Shown piece by piece: positions 28,901 to 42,200 of a stretch of 64,000 bases of DNA. Each line of letters opens with the position of its first letter. Position 1 is the stretch's first letter. The position numbers were made by a program, and so were the translations under genes. The notes under the pieces are model-generated. The model made no database searches, was not told where the DNA came from, and worked only from the letters and a program-made list of their open reading frames with translations. Source of the DNA: Neodontobutis hainanensis (lineage: Eukaryota; Chordata; Actinopteri; Gobiiformes; Odontobutidae); the NCBI GenBank assembly GCA_024349245.1, contig JALDNG010000038.1, positions 4,996,001 through 5,060,000 on the forward strand. The letters run 5' to 3'.

Positions 28901-30000
28901 CTGCAGACAGAAAACATATATATATATATAAACAATAAATAAATTCTGAACAGGACAGCAGTGCTGAAGAAGACTGCAGTAAATTGGCACGTGAGAAGAA
29001 CAGCTTTACCCTTCATTTACCGGCCTTGTTGAAGAGTTGAGAGACAAGAACTGGCACAAGCAGTCAGACAAAGTTTTTCTTTTAGTGTGGCACTGTATTG
29101 AACTCTGCTTTATAATTAGTATGTTGGCTTTGGTCATAAACACTAAGTTGTGCCACAACCTACTTTAACGCACTTTATTACATATCAGCAACTCAAAGAG
29201 GAGGTGACTTAATAGTTAATAGGGGAAAGCCCACTGTTAAATAGGTCACAAGCTTTTATATCGTTTTTAAATTAAAAATGTTCACATTATGCTGAATTGT
29301 AAAATAAAAGTTACACCTCTTTTTGTGTAAATCCTTGCAGTGACAACATATATATACATTTTACCATATCTGAGGCTTTGATAATGTTTAAGAAGTATTT
29401 CCAGAAATTAAGCACTTAACCATGTTGCTGTCACAATACATAGAATCACTTCCACTTATTCAGACTTTTTCCTTTTTTTTTGTAGCTCCTTTATAACAAA
29501 GACCTCTAGCACAAAAGATAAAATGAACCAAGAACTATCATTATTTCATTATTAGTGAACAAGCTCTAATGACAAGCCAAAGCCAAAGAAACTGCACTTG
29601 AGCCTTCTCTGTCACTGAGTTATTGTGCATGTATTTTATCTTCTGAAGGAGAATTCACACTGCAATAATCGTGTCCTCTTTCCCCATGTGTCTCCTTGAA
29701 GAAGAGCTGAAGTGTGACAGACACTTTCTTCACCTTCCTCCGCGGCTCAAACCACTCAGACGTCCCGCGCTCCTCTGGGTGACCAAACCCATTCAGAGAA
29801 ACTCAAAAGAAACTTTGTGTTGCTGAGGCACGTGTGCAGAGGGGCGGCAAAGTGACGAATAGATTGTTAGGGTACACTGGAGAGGAAGAGACGAGGCCTT
29901 TCAAAGGAGTCCTGACAGTCGTGCTCTTTCTTTATGTTTAATAATAGACTTTTTGGAGTTTCTTTTATGCTGCTTTGTGTGTGTGTGTGTGTGTGTGTGC

Positions 30001-30031
<31 letters not shown>

Positions 30032-30047
30032 TGTGCATGTGTGTGCA

Positions 30048-30088
<41 letters not shown>

Positions 30089-30103
30089 ATGTGTGTGTGT
30101 GTG

Positions 30104-30137
<34 letters not shown>

Positions 30138-30171
30138 CATGTGTGTGCATGTGCATGTGTGTGTGTGTGCA

Positions 30172-30252
<81 letters not shown>

Positions 30253-30253
30253 A

Positions 30254-30285
<32 letters not shown>

Positions 30286-33200
30286 AGTGTGTGTGTGTGC
30301 GCGTGTGTGTGTGTCTAGTGTGTGAATAAGAAGTTCTTACCGCAGCAGCATGTGGCAGGAGTTGCACGAGGTGATCCTTTCGAAAGTGTGCATAAGAAAT
30401 TCGTGGTGGTTGTTGGTGCCATTTTCGGGGCGAATGTTGGATCTAGACGATAGAAAAACAAAACAGAACTGCATCAGATTTAGTAAGAAGTACTAACAAT
30501 TAAGAGGAACATTTATTGACACGGGACAAGCTTGAGCTAAGGCTTGGTCATTTTGTGACAGATGACAAAAATACAATACAATAAACACACTTAAGGTATT
30601 TGTTTGCCACTCTTCAAGTGTGTACAGTATTAGCTAATGCTAAATAAGCACTGAGGTTAAAAACTTTGCACACATACCAGTGAACTTAAACTTTTGTTGT
30701 CAAAGTAGGTGAAGGTTATTTTAGTAAAAGAAATCTTCAGTGGTTTCTATGTCTCTGAAGTCATCCATTATGTGTTTTTACAAGGATGTTACAAACGGAA
30801 TTTTTCTGAGCCAGACAAAGAAGTCCACATCTATCTAAATTTTTAAGACATAGCACCTTTAAAGTCTACACTGCAGGATGATGATCTGGCTTTTAGGAAC
30901 TACTATGGACAGAGATCTTTCCTTTATGTGCTCACTAAAGCCTGGAATGAGATCCCAGCACAGTATATCAGGACCATAACATCATCAGAATTTTTGTATG
31001 ATTGTACTGGCTTGGAATTTGCGATGAAGCTGGGCTCAATTGTTTTTAATGTTTTCCTGCCTAAAAATACAATAAATAAAATAAATAAATGTAAACATCT
31101 GATGCTTTTTAATTCAGCTTCAAGTTAATCATCTAAACTCCACTCTTCTGTGTTCACACGTGGTACTGGATTGTTCTTACTGCAGTGTAAATGTGTTTGT
31201 GTTAAATAACAGTCACTTGACTTTGTTTGAATGTGAAAAGGCATACGCTGCAGCAAATCTGTCTGTGTTCACATTGCTCCAGGCCATATATTCTTCTATT
31301 GTTCTACTCAATTTCCTCAGCACTTCTTTGAGCCTGATGAATAAAGCAATTCTAATTACATTCAATCGCTTCTTTATTTCATGGTTTAAAACAGGGAAAA
31401 TTAAATCCTGGACCCCTACTGTAGATCAAACAGGCATCTTAAAAAAGCTCTAGTGACACAGTTTAGTAAAACAGTGTGAATGACTTCTTCTAAAGCCTTT
31501 CCAAGTGGAGCTACTTGGACAACACCTTAAGCAAGTTTGCTACTAGGTTTGTCACAGTTGATCTTGAGTGTGTCACCTGTCACTTCTGTCAGGTGAGTGC
31601 TGTCAGGTCTGCACTGAATATCACATCCACAGCGCTCCGTTAGGTCACAGTCCTGATATAGTCCTGAACACAGTCCTGATATAGTCCTGAACACAGTCCT
31701 GATATAGTCCTGAACACTGTCCTGATATAGTCCTGTTATAGTCCTGAACACGGTCCTGATATAGTCCTGAACACAGTCCTGATATAGTCCTGAACACAGT
31801 CCTGATATAGTCCTGAACACTGTCCTGATATAGTCCTGTTATAGTCCTGAACACAGTCCTGTTATAGTCCTGTTATAGTCCTGAACACAGTCCTGATATA
31901 GTCCTGAACACAGTCCTGATATAGTCCTGAACACAGTCCTGATATAGTCCTGTTATAGTCCTGAACACAGTCCTGATATAGTCCTGAACACAGTCCTGAT
32001 ATAGTCCTGAACACAGTCCTGATATAGTCCTGAACACAGTCCTGATATAGTCCTGAACACGGTCCTGATATAGTCCTGAACACAGTCCTGATATAGTCCT
32101 GAACACAGTCCTGATATAGTCCTGAACACAGTCCTGATATAGTCCTGAACACAGTCCTGATATAGTCCTGAACACAGTCCTGATATAGTCCTGAACACAG
32201 TCCTGATATAGTCCTGAACACTGTCCTGATATAGTCCTGATATAGTCCTGAACACAGTCCTTATATAGTCCTGAACACAGTCCTGATATAGTCCTGAACA
32301 CTGTCCTGATATAGTCCTGAACACAGTCCTGATATAGTCCTGAACACGGTCCTGATATAGTCCTGAACACAGTCCTGATATAGTCCTGTTATAGTCCTGA
32401 ACACAGTCCTTATATAGTCCTGAACACAGTCCTGATATAGTCCTGAACACAGTCCTGATATAGTCCTGATATAGTCCTGATATAGTCCTGAACACTGTCC
32501 TGATATAGTCCTGAACACAGTCCTGATATAGTCCTGAACACTGTCCTGATATAGTCCTGATATAGTCCTGAACACAGTCCTTATATAGTCCTGAACACAG
32601 TCCTGATATAGTCCTGAACACTGTCCTGATATAGTCCTGAACACAGTCCTGATATAGTCCTGAACACGGTCCTGATATAGTCCTGAACACTGTCCTGATA
32701 TAGTCCTGTTATAGTCCTGATATAGTCCTGAACACAGTCCTGATATAGTCCTGTTATAGTCCTGAACACAGTCCTGATATAGTCCTGAACACTGTCCTGT
32801 TATAGTCCTGAACACGGTCCTGATATAGTCCTGAACACAGTCCTGATATAGTCCTGAACACTGTCCTGATATAGTCCTGAACACGGTCCTGATATAGTCC
32901 TGAACACGGTCCTGATATAGTCCTGAACACAGTCCTGATATAGTCCTGAACACAGTCCTGATATAGTCCTGAACACAGTCCTGATATAGTCCTGAACACG
33001 GTCCTGATATAGTCCTGAACACGGTCCTGATATAGTCCTGAACACGGTCCTGATATAGTCCTGAACACAGTCCTGATATAGTCCTGAACACAGTCCTGAT
33101 ATAGTCCTGAACACGGTCCTGATATAGTCCTGTTATAGTCCTGAACACAGTCCTGATATAGTCCTGAACACGGTCCTGATATAGTCCTGAACACGGTCCT

Positions 33201-36200
33201 GATATAGTCCTGAACACGGTCCTGATATAGTCCTGAACACTGTCCTGATATAGTCCTGTTATAGTCCTGATATAGTCCTGAACACAGTCCTGATATAGTC
33301 CTGTTATAGTCCTGAACACAGTCCTGATATAGTCCTGAACACTGTCCTGTTATAGTCCTGAACACGGTCCTGATATAGTCCTGAACACAGTCCTGATATA
33401 GTCCTGAACACAGTCCTGATATAGTCCTGAACACTGTCCTGATATAGTCCTGAACACGGTCCTGATATAGTCCTGAACACAGTCCTGTTATAGTCCTGAA
33501 CACAGTCCTTATATAGTCCTGAACACAGTCCTGATATAGTCCTGAACACTGTCCTGATATAGTCCTGAACACGGTCCTGATATAGTCCTGAACACAGTCC
33601 TGATATAGTCCTGAACACAGTCCTGATATAGTCCTGAACACAGTCCTGATATAGTCCTGAACACAGTCCTGATATAGTCCTGTTATAGTCCTGAACACAG
33701 TCCTGATATAGTCCTGAACACTGTCCTGATATAGTCCTGTTATAGTCCTGAACACTGTCCTGATATAGTCCTGAACACTGTCCTGATATAGTCCTGAACA
33801 CAGTCCTGATATAGTCCTGTTATAGTCCTGAACACAGTCCTGATATAGTCCTGAACACTGTCCTGATATAGTCCTGATATAGTCCTGAACACAGTCCTGA
33901 TATAGTCCTGAACACAGTCCTGATATAGTCCTGTTATAGTCCTGAACACAGTCCTGATATAGTCCTGAACACAGTCCTGATATAGTCCTGATATAGTCCT
34001 GAACACTGTCCTGATATAGTCCTGTTATAGTCCTGAACACAGTCCTGATATAGTCCTGAACACAGTCCTGATATAGTCCTGATATAGTCCTGATATAGTC
34101 CTGAACACGGTCCTGATATAGTCCTGAACACGGTCCTGATATAGTCCTGAACACGGTCCTGATATAGTCCTGAACACAGTCCTGATATACCATAATGTGC
34201 AAGGATTGGACCGTATCGTGGGCCATAAACATTTGTAATTATGTTCTACATCCAATTGCTTATTTAGATAGAACATATTGAAGAGTATTGTAATGAATAA
34301 ACATTTTTTGTTTGTTCAGTTTATGTCACTTCAAAATGTCTCTCCTATAGTTCTACTTAATTTTTGTTTAGGTTACTTTGATAGGCACTGAGGATTTTTT
34401 TTTATAATTAATGTCAGAATTTATAGCTGGGATGTGTAGTTTTTGGAGCCATCTTGTGGCCATCTTAACGCTCTTGTTCTATCACCTTGTGAGTAGTACC
34501 TGCATGGGCATGCGTTTGTCTTTGAGCAAACCAAATCGAATAAATAAAAAATATAGAACCAAAACTGAGTTTAGTTAATAAAGTCTTTGACATAAACTGT
34601 AAATGGTGCCCTTGATGCCACTATTTTAAGTAAAACTAAAGCCATGAACCAGTGTGAAAAGCTAGTCTGCACAATTAACTGTGGAAGCGATATTAAAATA
34701 AATGTCACATAAACATTCTTTTTTTTTTCTTTTTTTGATAGAAGACAGTAGGTTGTCAGGAAATAGGATGAGAAAGAGAGGGGAATGACACTGGGCAAGT
34801 GACCTGAGCGCGACTTGAACCCAGGTCTCCCCTGTATTTGCATGTGCACCACCGTCTGAGCTAGGGGCGCACCCCCAAACAAATCTTCTTAAGCTTTCAT
34901 GCAAAATCGGGCAGAAACTGTGAGCTTTTAATGTCTATTTTGCAGCCAAATGCAAAAAGTGTTATTTTTTTGTATTTTGTTGTATTCTGTATACTACATT
35001 TTACACAATGAACCTTCAAGTAGAATGTGTCAAAATGAGCAACAAAGCCTCATGAATACGGGCTCGGTTCTTTATTTTGGGTCCTCCGTTGTTTTCTCTC
35101 GCAACTCAAGTGGTCGGACTAGAAGAACAGGATGAGGCGCCTGGTTGTGTCTTTTGATGCCAACACTGTTATCACATGTCACGCATGAAGACATCCAACC
35201 CAACACTCACATGGCCATGCCAAAGCGCTCCAGCCACTTCTTTTTCAGCTCTTTGGTCTTGAAGAAGAACTCGAAGCCGCTTTGTCCCTGGTTGTGCGTG
35301 AGGTAGAATCCGTAGGACCACTGAAAACAAAAACAGAAACAAAGATACAACATTGTAAACAAATTTTGGTGACAGAGAAACAGTAGGAGGAAGAAGGTGC
35401 AGAAGCCAAACTAGGCAGGATGCAGGGGGACAGATGGAGGCAAAGAAATGCAAAATGAAAGAGCGATGCCTCAGAGACAGCACATAAAGACTTGAAAGGG
35501 TTGGAGGGCTGAGGAAGTGACAGACGAGACTAAAGAGAGGAAGAGCATGAAGGAGATGAGAAGCCGCCATATAACTGCTGGGCATCAGACGGCGAGTACG
35601 AACCCAACGAGTCTGCGGGCCACTAATCACTCACCAACACCCACTTCAATCTTTCACTATTGGTCTATTAGGCTGTGTTTGTGTCGTAAACAGCCCCGCC
35701 GCGCAGATGCACTACTGCCGGATCCCAGTTGTGGTTTTGAACTTTTCGCACAAGGCTCTGAAGGCTGAAAACACGCCAGCGCTGTCAGGGAGGCACACAG
35801 CAGGCTGGCTCATCGTTTTCATTGAAAGAGAAAAAAGCCGGAGCCAAGAAAAAAGAAATTGGCGCTCTACAGAGGCTTTCCCCAACGGACAGCGAGACTT
35901 AAGCTCGGCAAAGATAGCGTCTGGCTACCAATTTGTAAAGAGGAGAGGGAGGAGGTGTTTGTCTATGTTTCTGTCAGCTTCTGCTTGTTTTGGAACGGAG
36001 ATTTAAACATCAGATCGGGAACTTGCAGGGGTTTACGTTTAAGGAAAGGATGATTTATGATATGTTTATTTTGCTTTAACCAAACAGATTCCAGTTAAGA
36101 CACATGTGACAAACCCTCAGTGACTAATAATCAGAGGTGGACAGTTAATGAGTCACTTTAATCATGGTGAAAAAAATAAAATAAATTGACCAAAGTGTGC

Positions 36201-39200
36201 TGTATAAATGCTTTTGTGGATATATTGTCTGATTTTTTCACCCAATGACAATCTACAGTAGGTCTCTGGTCCTGACAAAAGGCCAGCTTCCATTAGAGGT
36301 TTCTGTCACCAAGTATTTTGAAATGACTATTACTGTAAAAATGTACTTTATTGTTCTGATTAGTGACTATGATACACTAAAAAATAAACACCAACAGAAG
36401 ACAGTGACTATTTTTTCCGCTGACTTTAAAAGAAGTGTGTCAAACCACAATATATTACGTCAGAGGTGAGTGACACCTAACTGTGAGCTCCTATTTACAA
36501 CCTTATTATTACCCAAATCATTGTTTCCTGGCATGCCTCAGACATTATGATTGGCAATATTTTGCACCACTTGGCACTTAGTATTCACTGTGTGTATGCG
36601 TAGTCAGGCCCAAAGCGCGGTTTAATGATAGCACCATCTGGGAGGAGGCAGACTGCTGCACGCTGACACTGTTTCTCTGCTAAATGAATGAGACGATGTA
36701 AAACATGTGCCGGGACAAGCGTGAACCAAATTATTTAAGACTTCTTTCTAGAGAGGCTTTTGTTGGTTTGGCGGAAACATTGGTACATGGGTTTAGGGAG
36801 CACTCATCGCAGCAGCAGCAGTAGTTTAGATGATGTCAGATGATCAGGTTTTAGTCCATTTTATGAAGCTGCATTTGGCTGATGAATTGTTATGGCTCCT
36901 CATTACACCGCAGTATAATGTTCTTAATTGGTTTGTCAGCGGTCCAACGTGGTTTCGGAGCTCTGCTGACTTTGGTCATAAAGCAGCGATAATGGACTCA
37001 ACGGAGCAGGACGTCTCTCCATTACAGCTGATCGGCCGTTTTGTGAGATGCTTGTTCTTTTCATTGTACACCATGTTAATAAGTGATTTCTGTTCATCAC
37101 TGTTGAATACACAATGTACATTACAGTAAAGGGCACTGTCGATAACACATCTTGGAGTATTGCCAGTGCTCTGTACGTCACTTAAAACTGTGATTCATAC
37201 TTAAGTAGGAACGCAAAGTGGGGATAAGATATGTGTTTAAACTATGTTTTTGTGCTACCATGGTCTGGCTTCCATTCGCATCATGTTTTGTATTTTAAAC
37301 AGAACAGAAAACGTTCCCAAATAGCAGTAAAGCTGCCAAAAAAGAGTTCAAGGAAGACACTGGAAAGAATAAAAAGATGTGCCGATACCTTTTCCAAGGT
37401 GATGGCCAGATCTGAAATTTTAAAAAACATGTATCTTGGCAGGTACATGCTGCTGGAGAATTCACCTGGGAGCCATATCCCTGTGAAGTCTGGGGTATAA
37501 ACCAGGCTGTGTTTGGCTATACTATGAATTTTCCATGACTTTCTTTCAAGAAAGCAGAAAATACTTCCATGGCCCAGCATCGAAAGCAACATCTATGAAT
37601 TTGTTCTAGTAAGTTTGTACCGTCCCGAGCTTAAAGCCAAAAGAACCAACATTATCCAGCTGCATTATTGCTTGTCCTGACCTTTCTGCTCTCTTTGTCC
37701 GAGGTGGGATTGTTGGTGATCTTAAAGAGGTACAAGTCGATCACTTCCTTCATCTCATAATTATCTCCTCGACGCTTGCAAACAATCACAGCAGCATCGA
37801 ACAGAAAGATGTGCCTGAAAAGAAAAAAGAATTACCTTTGAGTCAGGTTAACTGCTACTAAATTGTCAAACCTAATTGTACAGAACCAAACTAAAGTAAA
37901 GCCATGCTACAACACCAGAAGACCAGAAAGGTAGCTTCATTGTTTCACTAATTAAACTTGCTGGCACACAGAATTTACTGTTCTATTTCCTTAAACCCTC
38001 AAATACTCTTAGATGGTGGAAAACTAATGACTCATTTATCTTCAAACATTGCTCATTGTGCTATTTGTTGAACTGAATCCAAAATAATGCTGTTAAGCAA
38101 TGTTTAAAATAATTTGCTGACAGCACATATGTCTTCCTTGTTCCATGAACAAATTAGTTACATGTTCTGTGTGGTTAGTTTCTCTTCCCTGGAAAATAGA
38201 TTATAATAGTGTGATCATGTTTTAAATATAGCAAATCTTCATGGGTTCTCGGTTTTTGTTTCTAAAATGTATTTGACTCACAAGCAATGTTTGTAGCTTT
38301 AATTGAACCTAGTGTCAATGGACATGTCTGATTCTTGAAATGTGGGCTATGACAGCTTTTTCATTTATTAAAATATTGTATAATGAAAATGATCTTTGTC
38401 CATTTAAATGGTTTTTAATGGACAATCAGTCTGCTACCATACTGTTCTTCTCCAGCAACAAACCAGAAGACAAAAGTCATTCAAATGTCCCAGTGTTCAT
38501 CTGTCCATACATTACAATCAGAACAGCAGAGTTTTCACTGGAGTACTATGCACTTGGAAATACTGGGCATTTTAAATGAATATGTTTCACTTCGGACACA
38601 GATAAACACATAGATCAGCACAGAGTTGTTTGGTTCTCCTCTAGAAACAGAATGCATATCTAGTTATTATTGATAATGTGACTTACAGAAAGGACTACAC
38701 ATTTGCAGCACTGAATGTTTCACAGAAGTGCAGTGCTGTAGCTCTATACTTCATCCATGTCTTCCACTTTTGGACTCACTGTCTCTGCCTTGTTGCATAT
38801 TTGATTGCATATTTAGTGATATTTAATCATCATTTTTTGAAACGCATGACATCTTTTGTGGCAGGAGGAATACTCTCTGGCACTTTTCCAGCTTCAACAC
38901 CTCGTTCCATTTCAGCAGCGTTTTGTTTTAATTTATTCAAGTAGCGTGTCAAGCAGTCATCTCACCGATCCTGTTTAGCCCGCTTGTCCACCGAGGACAC
39001 CCGCACTTCCCCGTCACCTTTGGGTCTGCCGTACTTCTTCAGAGGCTGGTTCTGGGAAAGGGGAGAGGGAAGAAAAGATATGTGCATGATCAACCGTATT
39101 CAGGATTTTTCTCTGTGTAAGGAGGGATCAGCCTCTAGTGAATTCAGGAAGGCTTACCAGGTTTTCGATGGATTTCTGATACTGATCTATTTCTCGCAGC

Positions 39201-42200
39201 GTCTCGTTGTCTCTCTTGACTTCGTTCACATACTGAGCCAAGTCCTGCACACAGAGAATACAAAATGAGAGCACTTTACTTGAAACCTTAGATGTGTTTT
39301 ACCAGGTATATACCACAGTAGTAGCTACAGAGTACACATTGAAGAGGTTAAGGTTGTGCGTGCGGTGCCGTGCTGGGTTATTTTAAGAAAGGGTGAGCAT
39401 ACCTTCATTGCATCCAGTGCCTTGCGGAGATTGGTCTTTTCTGTGGAGTCATGTGTGTGCTTCACCAGCTCCTATTGGACAAAGACAAGGTATAAAAGAC
39501 TTAAGTAATTTAACTTATTACAGAGAATGTATGGAGGATGACAATAGTCAATAGAGTCTGATAAAATGAAGAATACTACAAGTAAAAAGAGAAAGAAATC
39601 ACTAACCAATACCTTATGTAAAAAGTCCCTGCATTGTCACATCCCACATTGAGGTGGAAACTGTTCTTTCTTTGGCTTTAGATATGAAATGAAAAAGTGT
39701 AATTGGGAAAAGAATCCAGTCCTGAAATAAATCAGATAGCAATGTGTGCAGTCAGCTATCTCACACACAGGTGTGTGAGCCAGTGTGTATCTGAAATTGC
39801 TTGCCAGTGCTTGGCTGCCGCGTAAACAAGACATCGAGACCCCAGCCGCGGAGGATAAGGAAGGATGCCATGCATGTCCTTCGTAACGGTCCATACAAAC
39901 ACACAGTGAGGCTCTGAGGGAGATATATATGTCTGCTTGGCACTGCTCAAATCCCCAGTGTCAGTCAAGCTCAACCTGGGCATTATTATCACTAGCCAGA
40001 CGACAGGGGCCTATTTATCACAGCAGTCTCGCCTCAACAGATACAGAGGAAGGGAGTGGCCACCGGACATGATGGACTTGTGACGGAGGTGTATTGTGGT
40101 ATAGTTTGGGGAGAAAGAAGAGGAATGATGAGAAAAATAGAGGAAAGATTGATGATAAATAAAGACAGTGGTAAGTGTGAATTGGAAAGTGACATTAGTT
40201 GTACAGGCTGTCACTGCGTAAGAAGGCTTTCTCAGAGCCGCTGCTTCCATCAGGATTAAAAGCCACAATTCAATAAGTCATACATTTTTGTGGTGAACTT
40301 GTGGTTTGTACTGACAGCTTAGATACTTTTAATATCAACTGTAGATTAATGATAACAAGAAAACATTAAAAAGGTTTTACATGTAGCCATATAATAACAG
40401 CTGGTAGAAGGATTCACACTTTATACTTAATAAAGACATCTTCCTGAAAGCGTTTCTCAAGAAGTTTCTAACCATTCACACCCAATGCAAACTCACAACT
40501 CCATCTAGTGGTACAATGTGGTATAACAGATCTCCCAGGGCAATGCTTTCTGAGTCTTTGTTAATACAAGACATCGTAGAATTTACTATAGTGTTTCCTT
40601 AAACCTTAAAATACTCTTAGATGGAGGAAAACTAATGACTAATTCATCTTCAAACATTGAGCATTGTGCTATTTGTTGAATTGAATCCAAACTAATGCTG
40701 TTAAGCAATGTTTAAAAATAATTCTGCTGACAGCACATATGTCTTCCTTGTTCCATGGCTATGTCAAGACATTGGCATAGCCTTAGACTGCTAGCCTTTT
40801 TATAAGCTTTAATATTATTTGAATATATTTTAAAATCAAACTTTAAGAGTTCCCTATACAGTGTAGTCATAATGTTTAGATAAAACAAGTATGAACAGTG
40901 CTCCACTTGTAACTCTGTAAAAGTACGAAGTTGTCTAACGGTTACAGGTTTAAATGTTATAAAAGTCTAGCCACTAACACAGCATTTCATTTCATTACAT
41001 TCAGTAAAAGACTGAAGAGACCTCCATTAAAGCCTGTTTATTAAGGACTGTTTAAGTTGTCTCTACTCTGTGTCTAGCCCATCTCTGAAAAGATTTAGAG
41101 GTTATCTGGTTTCTAAAGAAACTGACAGTAATGAATGATGGCTTTCAATTAATTTAATTAATCAAAAATACCTGAAACTATCAGATTTGTACAAAATATC
41201 ACTTTTCTGTCTTTTCAGTGCATCTCTCATTTAGAGTTTATTTTTTTACTTCAAACTGTCTCTAGCCACCTGCTTTGTTTTTCAGTTGTCCTTATCACTT
41301 TTCTTCTTCAGTATCTCTTCTCCTTGAGCGTCTCAATCAGATGCAATTATTCACAAAGCGATGGACATAATGAAGCTGCAGAAACAGACAGTGCAGTCTG
41401 AACCAGAAGGACAGACTGAGAACATGGGCAACAGTGCCTCCAGTGGATGAATCTGACACTGACTGCTGCACATAAAGTCTGAGTGACAGTGAATGAGGCA
41501 TTGACGGAGTGAAAGCTCCCTGATGTGCTCTGTCTGTCATCCCCACATTTTGTCAAGCCTTTCAGCTTGAAGTTTATGTCCTTTTTGTCATTTAAAATGG
41601 CACAGCTTGACATTATTTAAAGCTGTCTAGTTAAAATGTGCCTGAGAGAAACAAATGGAAAAGTACAGAGTGCACAAAGCTGGCAGAGCATTATGTTGCT
41701 GTCACGAGCATCTGCACAGTCTGAATTATCACTAAACTGAAAAATACGAGCCATATTCATCCCGTTTTGCATAGACAAAATCAGGACAATAGCATAGATT
41801 AAATGTGATGTTGTACCTGCAGAAGTAAGTGGTACTTCAAAACTCGCTGCATGGGAACCACCAGAAGATCCCTCAGTGTAAACTTGCCGTAGTTGGCCCT
41901 TTTTGAACATTCCTGTGTAAAAACAAAAAAAACAAAAGTGTTTTGTAAAAGCTTCCATGTATTTTTTTAGCCCCTGTCTTTTAAAGGAACTACAAATGTA
42001 TTCCATACAAAACAATTAACCCATGTCTGTGGAGATTTGTTAGTCATCCAGGTCATGATTAGATCAACTTTTTATTACAAATAACCAATCTTTTCATATT
42101 ATAATATTACATATTATAATAAATAATAATACATTAACAAAACCAGCCAATTGTTAAAGGCATGGTACTGAATAACCCAATAGGAAGATTAAGGAAGAGA

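Noticed and set aside
29867..30367. Open frames of alternating His-Thr or Val-Cys
   Set aside because: Translation of a TG/CA microsatellite, open in many frames on both strands.
31527..34276. Many long minus-strand open frames (up to 492 codons) with repeats of CVQDYIRTVFRTISGLCSGL
   Set aside because: They follow the 23-bp minisatellite period, are open in several frames at once, and lie inside a vav3 intron. A tandem array without stop words gives this by construction.
35172..35630. 152-codon minus-strand frame over the PH exon
   Set aside because: Shadow frame; the PH sequence WSYGFYLTHNQ is read in a different frame between clear splice sites.
37231..37592. Open frames on both strands in a PH intron, considered as a transposase fragment
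   Set aside because: The Lys/Arg-rich wording has no recognisable transposase motif and no flanking inverted repeats were seen.
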